Below are positions 22,463-34,749 of a stretch of 64,000 nt of DNA, in pieces. The DNA is from Collybiopsis luxurians FD-317 M1 (taxonomy: Eukaryota; Basidiomycota; Agaricomycetes; Agaricales; Omphalotaceae), in the NCBI GenBank assembly GCA_000827265.1, contig KN834778.1, positions 137,097-201,096 of the forward strand, given 5' to 3'. Below the pieces are notes generated by a model. That model was not told the DNA's origin and made no database searches. It saw only the letters and a program-made list of their open reading frames with translations. Each line of letters opens with the position of its first letter. Positions within the stretch are counted from its first letter, which is position 1. The position numbers were made by a program, and so were the translations under genes.

Positions 22463-25400
22463 ATGTCCTCTGTCTCCTCACAATCACCCGATTCCAAGTT
22501 TCGGTTACCAACTAATGTTCGCCCTCAACATTACGACTTGGTAGTTCGTACCAAACTCGAAGAGCCTACCACTTTTGACGGTGCTGTTACAGTCAGGTGT
22601 GTCGCGCGTACAAACGATAAGCACATCTTCATACTTAAAATTTTGTCTCTAGTCTCGACGTCAAGGAAGAAACGAAGACGATTGTCTTGAACAGTTCTAA
22701 GCTCAAATTAGGTCAAGCGTGCGTATATCTATCCATCGGATTTGAAACTCGCTCTCGAGTGCTCAACGCCCCATTTGTCTATCCAGAACTGCCTGGTCTT
22801 CTGCCCTCAATGTCGAACAGCTCTCCTCCGATACTTCCTTTGATGAAAAGGAGAAACGAGTTACTTTCTCATTCCCGAACGCCTTCCCGGCCGGCTCTCA
22901 AGCCAAGATCACGATCGGCTTTGCTGGTGAATTAACGGGGTCCATGACTGGTTATTACCGCTCGAGTTTTGTCGAAGAAGATAAAACCAAGTATTACTCA
23001 CTTACTCAATTCGAGGTACGACTCTCTCGCTTCGTTCACGCGGTAGTTCGTTCGTTTACCAAGTATTACAGGCTACCGATGCCAGGTCGGCGTTTCCCTG
23101 CTTTGATGAACCCGGCCTCAAGAGTACATTTTCCATCACTATGGTATCGAAAAAGGACACAGTGAACCTCAGCAACATGCCTGTCACTTCTGAAGGTGTA
23201 TTCTCTCCCAACGACCACAGTGATCTCAAGTCCATTTTTTCGGACTTGAATGAGGAGTGGAAGGTCACCAAGTTTGACACTACGCCAGTAATGTCTACTT
23301 ATCTGGTAGCCTATGCTAATGGGCCATTCGAGTATCTCGAGAGTTCCGCAAAGATGCCTTTGAGTGGAAAAACAATACCGTTGAGGATATACACCACAAA
23401 AGACTTGATTCACCAGGCGCAGTTTGCCCTGGATGTGAAGGCTAAAGTTTTGCCGATGTACGAGCAAGTTTTCGAAGTGGAATATCCTCTGCCTAAGCTT
23501 GATACGCTAGTGGTATGTTCCCCATGAACTAGCTGTGGCCCTAAGACTCAATCTACGTAGGCCAACGACTTTGATGCGGGCGCAATGGAAAATTGGGGTT
23601 TGATCACCGGTCGTACCAGCGCGTTTTTGCTGGATCCTAAAAAAGCCGACATTGCAGCGAAGAAGCGTGTTGTTGTTGTGCAAAGCCATGAAGTCGCGCA
23701 TATGTGGTTTGGAAATGTTGTCACAATGGTTCGAAAGAACATTTTCTAATTGCGGATTCTTCGTGCTAAGTTGTCCTATAGGCTTGGTGGGATTACTTAT
23801 ATCTGAATGAAGGTTTCGCGACTCTGGTATGTTGCCCCATTCTCTAATATGACCGATTGCCAGGACTAAATGAATGTAAGATGGGCGAAGTCATTATTGA
23901 AGGTACGTAGTTAGCTTGATTTCGTCTTATATGGTGTGACCCATCTTTCACAGAGAAGTACGGATTTTTATTATCACCCATTTATCGTCTAATTTTCGGA
24001 CCTCATAAGGGCCTTCCCGGAATTCAAGCCCAACTCCGAATTTATTTCAGAGCATCTGAATCGCGCCCTTTCGCTTGACGCAAAACTCTCCTCCCACCCT
24101 ATCGAGGTTCCCTGTCCTAATGCTGAATCCATTGGTATGCGTTACTTTTTTCCGCACGGATGACTTTTGCTGAACATATCTCAGGTCAGGTAATTATTTT
24201 CCGTGCTATATGTGAGAACTGGAATGTACCCATTTTTGTCCGTCAGATTTTTGATGGACTTTCGTATTCCAAGGCCGCCTCAGGTTTGTTCCTTCATGAC
24301 TGGTCGAGCTTTTGTGTAATCACGATTGCTTTTCCTAGTACTTCGCATGTTATCGCACTTTGTGGGCGAGGACAAGTTCCTACATGGTGTTTCATTGTAC
24401 CTCAAGGCGCATCTATACGCAAACAGTGTCACGAATGATCTCTGGGCGGGTATCAGCCAAGCCACTGGTATCGACATCATCAAATTCATGGATAACTGGG
24501 TGAAGAAGGTAAGCTCAATTCAGGATTGCGCTGAAGAGAACTTCATCCAATCCGGCGCAGATTGGATTCCCAGTTGTTACGGTCACGGAAACGACTAATG
24601 GCATCAAAGTCCGTCAGGATCGTTTCCTTGAAACCGGTTTGGCCGAGGGCAAGGATAATGAGACAATTTGGAGCATACCCCTTGCCATACTCACAGTCGA
24701 CGCTAATGGGAAACCTGTGATTGACAGAACGGCTGTTTTGGATACCCGCGAAAAAACGTTTGAGTTGGATACCACTAAACCTTACAAACTCAATGCTGGT
24801 ACTAATGGCGTCTGTAAGTATGGACTGTTTGTTTGATGTGAATCACCCTGATCAAATCCTGATCAGACCGAGTGCTTTACGAGGACTCTCGTCTGTCCAA
24901 GATCGCCGCAGAGGTCGCCAAGCCAAGCAGTGTCTTTGCTGTGGAAGATAGGATGGGCTTGACTTTTGATGCGTTGGCCCTTTCCAAAGCTGCATTGATG
25001 AAGCTGAGCAGTGCACTCAACCTTATTGATGCTTTGCGCAACGAACAAGAATGTAAGTCAATGTCCATTGGTGGAGATTTTCAATCTACAATGTTTCTCG
25101 AATATAGATCTCGTCTGGGACGGAATTTCAACCAACTTGAGCTCTCTTGCGGCAATTTGGTGGGAAGATGGACGTATTCTCGATCTTTTGAATGCATTCC
25201 GAATTGTGTGTACATTGTTATTCTTCTACTCCAGACTTAACACTCAAAAAACTGCAGTCACTTTTCTCGCCCTTTGTCAAAAAGCTTGGATACGAATATT
25301 CTGAGTCTGACACCCCCGATATTTCTCAATTGCGCACCTGTGCGATCGAACAATGTCTTTCCGCCAAAGATCAATCGTGTGTGCCATTGTTGCACAATTT

Positions 25401-26401
25401 GATGCCCTAGACTCACGCATACTTCAGTGTTATCGACGAACTTAGAGGTCGATTTGCCCAGTACATGAAAACTGGTGATGACTCTGTGATTCCAGCTGAT
25501 CTGACCAGGGCCATATATCGAGCTGTGAGTTCTTGTTGTTAGCGCCTGTTACTAGGCAAACTCTGATAAGCTTGAGGGTAGGCTGTAGCCTATGGAGGTC
25601 GTGATGAGTACGTGACTTCTGTCGCTCTTATAATCTTGAAATCTCATCCTGTGAAGGTACAATGCGGTGAAGGCAATCTTTGATAAAGCCCCGACGCCTA
25701 CAGCTCGGATTGCTGCCATGTAAGTTGCGGAATACATAGAAAGGATAAATTCTCAGCTTATATTCACCTATTCAGGCTTGCAATGTGTCAATCAAAGGAC
25801 CAGAAGCTGATAGACGAGACATTCAATCTTATTCTTACAGGTTCCCGAGACCAAGACATCATGTACTTCTTCCGAGGAATGTCAGTAAACGATGTCACTA
25901 AAAGGCAGATCACCAAATTCTTCGAAAAGCATTATGACGAGGTTCGTTGGCCTATGAAGGACGTCATCATAAGCTTGAACTGACATATACATCTCCAGCT
26001 CTGTAGACGTTTTGAAAGTACCTTCATGATGAGATATTTGGTCGAGGTGAGTGCCAAAATGAAGGAATACAGATGTAAGCTGATCGGTGGCAATCTATAG
26101 GGTACTTACGGTGGGCTATCCACACAAAAAGATCTCGATGAAACAAATGCATTCTTCAAAGTTTGTCCTATTCCATATTTTCGCGACCTTACAGCTCGCT
26201 GATGTCATATTCAGGACAAGGATACTTCGAGATATCACATGGGTTTGGCCCAATCTCTCGATAGCATTCGTGCAAAGATTGCCTACATTGAGGTGAGCTC
26301 AAGCCCATCTTTGACTTGTCAAGACATTAAGATGTGTTTTCCTGCAGCACTCATCCTCGGACCTTCGTCAATATTTGCAAGTCTGGAAACAGGGTAACTA
26401 G
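22463..26401 (+). CDS. M1-family zinc aminopeptidase (Aap1/Ape2 type), contains 4-nt and 5-nt exons
   Basis: Puromycin-sensitive-type aminopeptidase in about 20 exons. From MSSVSSQSPDSKFRLPTNVR it runs into RPQHYDL, the exopeptidase motif GAMENWG (about 23580-23597), the zinc site HEVAH (23687-23701) with WFGN, and the second zinc Glu in YLYLNEGFATL. SIGQIFDGLSYSKAASVLRM follows, then the ERAP1-like C-terminal helices ending DLRQYLQVWKQGN. Two microexons are required: 23954-23957 (AGAA) and 24185-24189 (GTCAG). An upstream in-frame ATG at 22262 would add a basic Ser/Thr-rich N-terminus like a mitochondrial presequence, as in yeast Ape2. An alternative last intron (26394-26454) would replace GN with VTSAARL and end at 26477. 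Confidence 0.9.
23954..23957 (+). other. Predicted 4-nt microexon of the M1 aminopeptidase gene
   Basis: AGAA lies between a 51-nt intron (23903-23953, GTACGT...CACAG) and a 52-nt intron (23958-24009, GTACGG...ATAAG). It joins MGEVIIE to KAFPEFKPNSEF in frame. Confidence 0.72.
24185..24189 (+). other. Predicted 5-nt microexon of the M1 aminopeptidase gene
   Basis: GTCAG lies between a 50-nt intron (24135-24184, GTATGC...CTCAG) and a 57-nt intron (24190-24246, GTAATT...GTCAG). It supplies G-Q in the conserved SIGQIFDGLSYSK. Skipping it shifts the frame and meets a stop. Confidence 0.78.
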
Positions 26402-26541
26402 AATATACACATTTACCGTACAATACACTCTCTTATTGTTTATTAAACATGCAGTCACCAGCGCTGCTCGTCTGTAAGCAATTTGTCATAGCCCCACCAG
26501 TAAATCCTAGTATGAAGAATGAAAAGACTGGCGGAAAAAAA

Positions 26542-27355
26542 TCACGAAGCTGCAAGTCTCCAGAGCAGGGGAATATGCCTCGCCTGACGCTGGTCATCAT
26601 GCACCGATACAGGATGTATATCTCCAGATTGCGAACCTATTCAAGAGACACTTGAGCACGTATAGACCTAATCAAGTAAAAGCGACCTACGAACTAGGAC
26701 AGTCGTCACTTTCCCCTTGTCATCTAGTGTCATGTCAAATCCCAATCCTCGATAGATTTTCAGCCGAAGGCTATATAACCACGCCCTTAGGAATAAGATC
26801 ATGCAACTGACCGATAACGAAAGCTTACGCCGATCCATCGAGATCCTTTTCATGTTCTGCAGCAGGATCATAGCGTTCCAGACTCTGGCATTCTTCTTTC
26901 AGAGCTGCGAGCTCCGTTTCCTGGCTGGCAAGTGTGTTTTCTGCGTCGCTGATGGATTTGGCCAACGATAACTTGGAGTTGTCCAATTCATTGACTACGG
27001 CTGCGTGTGCCTCAGCCGATGGAACTGATTTAGGTCTTGTTGCCGACTGCTTTGCAGCTTCAAGAGTTTTGGATAACGCTGCTCGAATGAAAGGTAAGTA
27101 GGCGTTCATCAATCAAATACAAGCGAGGAGGCGTACCTTTCAAGTTTACATGAGCCTGTTCGATTTCCTTTTCTCTTTCTGTTCTGGACGCCTTAATCAC
27201 ATTTTCCGCTTCGACGATGGTCAGATAGTCGTCATCCGGGTTCATTATGGCAGCCATTTCCTGGATGGTTTTACTAAAGAAAAATAAAACGAAGCATAGG
27301 CGTCAGGAAAATGAATCTCGTACACGGCCTCTTCTATTTCGTTCAACTTGGACAT
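26542..27355 (-). CDS. SPC24: Kinetochore protein SPC24
   Basis: Centromere-proximal subunit of the NDC80 complex; with Spc25 it anchors the complex to the inner kinetochore. The start MSKLNEIEEAVKTIQEMAAI leads to NPDDDYLTIVEAENVI, then a coiled coil (AHAAVVNELDNSKLSLAKSI, ASQETELAALKEECQSLE). The C-terminal globular domain has LRLKIYRGLGFDMTLDD followed by VTTVLV and RSQSGDIHPVSV, the RWD-like fold typical of Spc24. It ends WRLAAS. The second half of intron 1 (donor GTACGA, acceptor TTTAG) was chosen because it gives KTIQEM. It converges with the aminopeptidase (140 bp apart). TGACTCA occurs 89 bp upstream of the ATG. Confidence 0.85.
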
Positions 27356-27585
27356 GCTGAGCGACCAGGATGTGGAAGGTGAGACTGGACAAGGTGTTGA
27401 ACATCCCGTGACAGTGACACGGATGGTCCTGTGATCGTGACATTGACTCAACCCAAACTTAACCAACTTGGAATTGACTTGGAATGATCAAAAACAGTAC
27501 GATAGCAAGCAAATACAGCGCGGTACAGCTAATGAGTCGAGGTACAACACTGCTCTTCTTACAACATCCTTCTATATTGATTAAT

Positions 27586-29889
27586 TTACCGTAAGCCAGC
27601 AGTGGCTTTTTGTAGCGCTCGTTTGATACCCAACTGCGCTTTCCTCAGCTCATCTGCGGTCGAATCCTCGATCTCCAATTTTTCAAGAGCCCGAGCGAGT
27701 TCTGCCTCAACTTGACCCTTGGCACCGCGCTTGAGCTTCATACCGATTTCTGGTGAGGTGATGGTACTCTCGACTTGGTGAATGTACGCTTCAAGGTCAG
27801 ACTTGGCTTCGTGGCGAGCAGAGAATTCTTTGTCAGCCATCTTGAATTGTTCAGCATCCTTGATCATCTGGTCAATCTCAGCCGTGGACAGACGACCAAC
27901 AGAATTGGTGATGCCTAAAAAGTACCGATAAGATCTCTGTAACAACTGTGCAATGCATAAACAAACTCACTGATTGATGCCTTGCGGCCGGAAGCACGGT
28001 CCTGAGCAGATACCTTCAACAAACCATTAGCATCGACCTCGAAGGTGGTAACAAGTTCGGCCTGGCCACGAGGCATGGGAGGAATGCCAGTGAGCTCAAA
28101 CTCTCCAAGCAGACGGTTGTCTCTGCACTGAGTACGTTCTCCTTCGTAACTACAGAGTAATTTTAGTAAAAACACACAATTATATGATATAAAGAAAACA
28201 TACACAGGGAAAGTGACAGTGGTCTGGTTGTCCTCGACGGTGGTGAAGGTCCGCGACTTGTTGGTAGGAATTGGGGTATTGCGGGGAACGACGACACCGA
28301 AAACGTCACCCTGCATGGCAACGCCGAGCGACAGAGGAGCAACATCCAAAAGAAGAAGGTCCTTGGTCTGTTCAGAAGTCTGGCCCGTAAGTACAGCGGC
28401 TTGGACAGCAGCGCCGTAAGCAACAGCCTCGTCGGGGTTAATTGACTTATTCAGCTGGCGACCACCAAAGTACTCGGAAACGAGGGCTTGAATTTTAGGA
28501 ATACGAGTGGAACCACCAACGAGGACAATGTCATCAACCTTTTCACGCGCCATCTTGGCATCCTTGAGCACCTTCTCGACGGGTTCCAGAGTTGATTTGA
28601 ACATGACAGCATTAATCTCCTCGAATCGGGCACGAGTGATATTTGCTGAAAAGTCTTCACCCTGGATAATGCATCAGAGTGAATTTGAATCCAAAAAGAA
28701 TGAAAGACGAACCTGGTATAGAGAATCGACCTCGACAGTGGTCTGGGTAACACTGGAGAGTGTCCTCTTGGCACGCTCACAAGCACTCCTTAGACGTCTA
28801 AGAGCACGAGCGTCATCAGAGATATCAAGCTTTGACTTGCGCTTGAACTCGTTCTTGAAATGTTCCAACAAGGCATTGTCGAAGTCCTCCCCTCCCAGGT
28901 GAGTATCTCCGGCGGTCGCCTTAACGGCGAAGACTCCACCGCTAATGTTCAAAAGTGATACATCGAAGGTTCCTCCTCCCAAGTCGAAGATGAGAACATT
29001 TTTCTCGGTTTTCGATTGACGGTCGAGACCGTACGCAATAGCCGCAGCAGTGGGCTCGTTGATGATACGGAGAACGTCAAGACCGGCGATAGCACCTGCA
29101 TCCTTTGTTGCGAGACGCTGCGAGTCGTTAAAGTAGGCAGGGACGCTAAAAGACCAGAGTAAGAAAAAGTAAGTGTGGGGTGTACAAGAGCAAAGATGAA
29201 TTGACAAACGTGATGACTGCCTTTTTGACGGTTTTGCCTAGCTTGGACTCGGAAATCTCTTTCATCTTGGACAAGACCATGGAAGAAATTTCCTGTGGAC
29301 TAAAAGTCTTTTCCTCCCCGAGGTAGCTGACCTTGATGAGCGGGGAACCATCCTTCTCAGTAACTTCGAAGGGCCAGTGAGACATGTCCTAAATGCACCA
29401 TTGAACAAGAATAACTAGGCTCGAATGGTCAAGACCAACCTTTTTGACGTCCGGATCGCTGCAGGACGAAAAGGTAAGAAAAAAAAAGGTTGATGATAAG
29501 CGATAAGTCTGGATTGGTAAAGAAATAGAAAGCATACTCGAATCGACGACCAATGAGACGCTTTGCATCGAACACGGTGTTCTTTGGGTTCATGGCAGCC
29601 TGATTTTTGGCGGCATCACCAATCAGACGTTCCTCCGTAGAGAAGGCGACATATGAGGGTGTAGTCCGGTTACCCTCTGAATGAAAAAAGAATGAGAAGA
29701 TGATAAATGAAGAACAAGAAGCAGCTCACGGTCGTTGGCAATAATTTCGACGCGGTCGTTTTGCCAGACACCGACACAGCTGAATGAAAGAATGAGGACT
29801 TGAAAAAAACAAGAAAAAAATAGATGAACAGACGAGTAAGTGGTTCCGAGATCGATACCAATAGCACCGTCGTACACCTCGTCGGCCAT
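27586..29889 (-). CDS. SSB1: Ribosome-associated cytosolic Hsp70, Ssb type
   Basis: Hsp70 chaperone for nascent chains at the ribosome. The start [19 protein letters not shown], then [19 protein letters not shown], the VGGSTRIPK loop and [13 protein letters not shown] define the ATPase domain. The substrate domain has [20 protein letters not shown] and VVPRNT. It ends [15 protein letters not shown] without the EEVD of Ssa-type proteins, and [15 protein letters not shown] and DARALRRLR are as in Ssb1, so the Ssb assignment is firm. About 610 residues. It has around eight introns, including one exon of 19 nt (29440-29458). It is divergent from uS2m with 142 bp between ATGs. Confidence 0.95.
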
Positions 29890-30031
29890 TTTTTGAGTAT
29901 AAGATTCGAAGAGAGAAGTATGGAAAGAAGGAGAGAGTGAAGAGAAAAAAAATTGTGCCGCTTACGAAAATTTGTACCGCCACAGCAATTGCCGCCGAAT
30001 AGCGGCTGGCCTCATTTTTTTGTTCGACCAA
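29890..30031. promoter_or_regulatory. 142-bp bidirectional promoter, SSB1 / mitochondrial uS2m
   Basis: Separates the start codons of a cytosolic and a mitochondrial translation gene. It is strongly purine-rich on the plus strand near SSB1 and contains a short inverted repeat GCCGC-CGAATA-GCGGC near 29990-30005. No canonical heat-shock element is evident. Confidence 0.45.
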
Positions 30032-31005
30032 ATGCTTCGTGTAGCCAGGTCCTCACTCAAATATTCCAGAAATTGCCCCAGATATCTTTCTTCGCAGCCT
30101 CAATATCCCTTGGAATCTGAACATGACTGGACTGCCTTTCAGGAGACTAGAGCCAGTTTCAAAACTCTCAGTAAGTCTCAATTCATCCCTCCGACCACCC
30201 ACTCTCATATTTTCAAGTGGACGGATTGAGCCAGTACGGCTCCGAACAAACTTCAAAATGGTCTCTACGAGATGAGCTACGGATACCAGCAAAAGACGCC
30301 ACATTATCTGCTCTTCTTGCGTCCGGTGCTCATTTTGGTCACGCTTCCTCCAGGATGGATCCAAATTTCATGCCTTATGCCTATGGTACTCGCGCAGGTA
30401 TCACTCTCATCGATCTCGACCATACCCTTCCTCTCCTCCGCAGAGCCGCCAAAGTTGTCCGCGCCATTGCTGCCAATGACGGACAAATTCTATTTATTGG
30501 CACGCGTCCGGATTTGCGACCTATAGTGCAAAAAGCTGCCCAGCGTCTAGGCTCACAAGGCTATCATGTCGGAGACAGGTGGCTGCCTGGCTCCTTGACC
30601 AATAAATGGCAAATGTTTGGTCAAGAAACCGTTCGCTCAAAACGTATCATTCCCGACCTCGTCGTCTTACTCAACCCCCTTTCAAACATGAACGCCATCC
30701 AAGAATGCGCTCTCACCAACGTCCCTACCATTGGTGTTATCGATACTAATGTCGATCCTCGTATCGTCATGTACCCAATACCTGCAAATGATGAAAGTCC
30801 GCGTACAGCAGAGATTATCGCGGGCGTGTTGAGTATTGCCGGCCGGGAAGGAATTGCTATTCGTAACGCAGAGATGGAGAGAATGAGGACTTCAGTACAA
30901 AGTGCTTGGGAAGATGTTCTGAGCATGGAGAAGCAAGCAGAGGCGGAGGCGGAGTCTAAAGAAAGCCATGATCCTCGACCACAGGTGTCATCGTTCGATT
31001 ACTGA
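30032..31005 (+). CDS. MRP4: Mitochondrial small-subunit ribosomal protein uS2m (MRP4)
   Basis: Component of the mitochondrial small ribosomal subunit. Two exons (30032-30170, 30218-31005) give 308 residues. The start MLRVARSSLKYSRNCPRYLS is a typical mitochondrial presequence (basic, hydroxylated, no acids). The S2 core has LLASGAHFGHASSRMDPNF, YAYGTRAGITLIDLDHTL, ILFIGTRPDLRPIVQKAAQ, LPGSLTNKW, PDLVVLLNPLSNMNAIQECA and PTIGVIDTNVDP, all at expected spacing. A charged, low-complexity tail (KQAEAEAESKES) ends SSFDY. Confidence 0.95.
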
Positions 31006-31046
31006 AAAATACATCACTAGGGACTACAATATGATAATAAATAACT

Positions 31047-32835
31047 CTAATTCTTTCCGGGCGAAGTTCCTTGTATTTCATACCAGTATTCTGGGTGCAG
31101 TGAGTGGTTAGCCAAAATCCAGCACAGATGAAAAATAGACGAGCTCACGTTCTGCTTCCTGCAAAGCCTTAACGTTACCCTTCAATTTGTTGATCGTCTC
31201 AATATACTCGTCCTCTTCTACGCTGTCAAAAACGATACCACCTCCAGCTTGCAAATAAGCTACACCGTCTTTAAAAGTCATGGTACGTATTGCAATACAA
31301 GTATCCATCTCGTCGTCAGCAAAGTCAAACCGGCCTACTGCACCGGCATAAACACCTCGGCGTTCTTTTTCCAATGAGGATACAATTTCAATAGCTTTGA
31401 TCTTCGGTGCACCGGACACAGTGCCAGCGGGGAATATGGAACGGAAGGCGTCAAATCTTGATGAAAGTCAGAGATAGGAAGGCATTAAGATATAGTATTC
31501 TCTTACCGGTTCAAGCCTTCCCTAAGCTTACCAGAAATCTGAGATGTCAGATGAATGACATGACTGAACTTTTCGAGTTTCATGAGGTGATCAACTTTGA
31601 CCGTCTTAGGATCGCATACACGATTCACATCGTTACGAGCCAGGTCTACTAACATGATATGTTCCGCACGATCCTTCTCCGAGTTTAACAGCGTCGAGCC
31701 GAGCTGCTCATCCTCTGGAATAAGCCCACATCAGAAGGTACAGATAATTGAAAAAGGATCAACCCGACCTTCCGGTGTTTTTCCTCTTTTTGTAGTTCCT
31801 GCAATGGCATGATTGAATACGGTATTTTTGTGCACTTTGCACAGGGTTTCCGGACTTGCGCCGACAATTTGAAGGTCGCCGCAATCTAAAAAGAACATGT
31901 AGGGACTGGGATTTACTTGACGGAGGTGACGGTAAGCATTGAAAGGATGCAGGGAGGTGGGACGGGCCAAACGCTGAGACGGAACGGCTTGAATAATATC
32001 TCCAGCCACTATGTGCTTTTTAAGTGTGGTGACGAAACCTTCGTAGCCTTGCTTTCCGACGTTAGAAACCGCTTCATTGCCTAGTATGATCGGAGGCTGA
32101 TAAGGCTCAGGAGTGTTGGGCACGATCAGTGCCTTTGCTAGCCTACGCGCCTTGTCAACAGCAGTTTGGTAAACGAATGATAGGTTGTCTTTCCCAGCAC
32201 CGCTAGGGACGAAAACATGGGAAACGACCTTCAAGGTCTGGAAAATATGGTCGTACACGACGAGCGTGTCAACTAGCATGAACACGCTCTCTGGGATGTT
32301 CAAGGGGTCGGTAAGTTCGCAGGCAGTCTTTGGTTCAAAATGCTGAATACAGTCGTAGGCTACATAGCCGATAGCTCCTCCTGTGAATGTCGGAACTTCT
32401 GGAATTTTGACATACTGATAAAGAGCGAGTTCTTTTTGCAGAGCAACCATAGGATCGCCTGATATTTCTTCATTAGGACCAGTTTTGATAATCTTGAGTG
32501 GATCTACACGGATGTGAACTTGAGGATGCAGCAGATAGATTGACAAGCTCACCTGCTCCAATGAAACTATATCGCGCGACAGTTTCTCCGCCAACCACAG
32601 ATTCGAGCAGGAAGCTGTACTTTGAATCTTTGGCGATGCGCATGTAAGCCATGACGGGCGTTATGAGATCTGCAGGAAGCTCGACATAGACTGGAACACA
32701 GTTTCCGCGCTTTTCTTGAACGATGAGCCTTTCGACATCAGCAAGTGGCGGAAATGCCACAAGTTTCTGAATAGTCGCGTAAATTGAAGATCACAATGGG
32801 TAAAAAGTAAAAATTACTGAAGAGTTGAGCGACAT
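31047..32835 (-). CDS. TRP2: Anthranilate synthase component I (TRP2)
   Basis: Makes anthranilate from chorismate and glutamine-derived ammonia, the first step of tryptophan synthesis. From [20 protein letters not shown], the N-terminal domain has LLESV near the start and [19 protein letters not shown]. The chorismate-binding core has [50 protein letters not shown] [37 protein letters not shown] and [12 protein letters not shown]. The C-terminus is [16 protein letters not shown], reached through a final intron (donor GTGAGC); ignoring that intron gives an unlikely short tail. LLES near the start is like the feedback tryptophan site. Divergent from SHQ1. Confidence 0.95.
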
Positions 32836-32938
32836 GGATGATAGTTTGCAGTCAGGACGCGATTCCATTTAGCGCTGATATATGAGGGGCCCTGGTTCTG
32901 CTGACTACGGCCCTTATATACTTTTCTTGCTTCCAGCT
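32836..32938. promoter_or_regulatory. 103-bp bidirectional promoter, TRP2 / SHQ1
   Basis: All DNA between the two divergent ATGs. It has TATATG and TATATAC elements near 32877-32923. No perfect TGACTCA Gcn4 site is present. Confidence 0.45.
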
Positions 32939-34588
32939 ATGATTACACCGCGATTTTCCTGTTCTCAAACGGCCGACTCCGTTATCGTCTCAATTTATTG
33001 CCCTGCAGTTCGCGTACGTGGTCCCGTACTTCATTCAACTGTCACTATGATTACAAAAAAAAAAGTAGGCTTCCGACGTCGAAATCAATATAGATGGCAA
33101 TCTATTCTCCATGCATATCAATCCTTATTTTCTGCGTTTGAACTTCACAAACCCTCTAGTAGAAGACGATGCTTCTTCGGCTCAATATGATCCAAGCACC
33201 GGTTACCTGACTGTTACGCTGACCAAGGAAATCAAAGGACAGGAATTCAAAGACTTGGATCTGTTGGCTAAATTACTCGCTCCGCGGCCGACAGTGCAGG
33301 AACCACTGGTTGAGGTCATTTCATCTGAAAGCACGGCCGAAGACCCGGATAATCTCGTCAGCCGGACTCAAAAACTCTCATTACACGACCGCGAGATCTT
33401 GGAAGGTGAGGTCCTCCCATCTTTCCCCGTAGGTTTAGTCCTGACACGCCGATAGCCGCTCAGAACGGCTGGCAGCTACCGCAAAAAGTACCGCCCCTAG
33501 AACAGCCAACGCTGAGTGCTCGAGCTCAATATGGATTCCTGAATATGCACTCGGGATATTTTACAAATGTTGAATATACCGCGAACGAAATAAACGAACT
33601 TGGCAGCGAAGCTGAAAAGTTGACGGTTCTAGAGCGGCGTCAAAGACGCATTGAACACGAGGACGATAAATGGGACGAAGAGCACTACATGTTAGTCACG
33701 GCGTAACTCTACCTTTGCAGTGCAGAACATTCTAAACAATCTCACTTAGGGCCGACTTTGTCGATGATTCGTATATTCAAGAACTCAATCACTGGACACA
33801 TCCACACGTATCCGACTCGGTTTCGTTTACGTATACGGATAAGGAAAATACCATAATGCTCAACTTGCCTCGAAAAGAATGCATGTCATCTTCAGCTATG
33901 TCCCATTTTTTCTCTGACAGATGAAATCAGATATTCCAACAGCGGCTCAGACGCACGGCTTGTACTTAACTTTGGTCACTTTACTTTTTGCGTATGCCTA
34001 CGACGCGAGGACAACCCAACACGATCCAACACCGGAGAGCGCTTGGACCATCTGCTCATTAACGCCATGCCTTTCCGCCCTGGATCCACCGCCATACGGT
34101 TCTGAGGTGAAATTGTCAATGCCGGAACTCTCTGTAGCCGAAGTATCCGCCTCATTCGTCCCCTCTTATCGAAGATCGCTGGCCTTTCCTTTATATCGAT
34201 CTTTCTCGTTGGCCGAAAAATGTCGCGAAGACGTGGCACATATCATGCTCAAAGGAAAGCGATCTATATTCCGCTGTCTTTTGGAGATGAAGGATATTCT
34301 CGATCATCATGAAGTCTATTATATCTACAGTAAAATCTGGCTGGATGACTTTTGCGTGTGGACCCAGGCATATGCTAGGTCGGTACGACATTATCATATA
34401 TCATTCCGACTTCTCACAAGTATGAATTTTATCCTCACAGCGACGATACTTTAACTCGACTTGGGAACATGGTCAAGCATGCAATAGTGGCCAAGGATTC
34501 TCTAGGCTGGGACATCGAACAGTTGGAAGCCGCCATTAGGCAATTGCAGGGTCCCGAACGAAGGGAAGTAGACAGTGACGATGAATAA
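32939..34588 (+). CDS. SHQ1: H/ACA snoRNP assembly factor SHQ1
   Basis: Chaperone that holds dyskerin/Cbf5 before H/ACA snoRNP assembly. The N-terminal CS domain starts MITPRFSCSQTADSVIVSIY and has ASDVEINIDGNLFSMHINPY then LRLNFTNPLVEDD and GYLTVTLTKE. The central part has SARAQYGFLNMHSGYFTN and ADFVDDSYIQELNHW. The Shq1 helical domain has LYLTLVTLLFAYAYDARTTQ, PYGSEV-like and YRRSLAFPLYRSFSLAEKC, LLEMKDILDHHEVYYIYSKI. It ends PERREVDSDDE. One intron (33881-33930) needs a GC donor to give LPRKEYIPTAAQ in frame. Five introns in total. Confidence 0.9.
33881..33930 (+). other. GC-AG intron in SHQ1
   Basis: A 50-nt intron, donor T|GCATGT, acceptor ATCAG. It joins LPRKE-Y-IPTAAQTHG in frame. GT donors nearby give the wrong phase. 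Confidence 0.65.
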
Positions 34589-34749
34589 AAGCCCTTGGTC
34601 TTTTCTCGTGACTGTCAAATCCTCCTTTATGATACTTTATCAGTGCCGTCACCGTTCTTTGAACAAAGAATGAGTGGCTCCGTTTATAAATCCTGCACAT
34701 CTATGCCACTCATTACGCATTCACTGTGTTTTTCTTTCATATCGCCATC

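Noticed and set aside
26449..26655. Plus-strand frame after the aminopeptidase
   Set aside because: Opposite the SPC24 last exon; only the first few codons might belong to an alternative aminopeptidase end.
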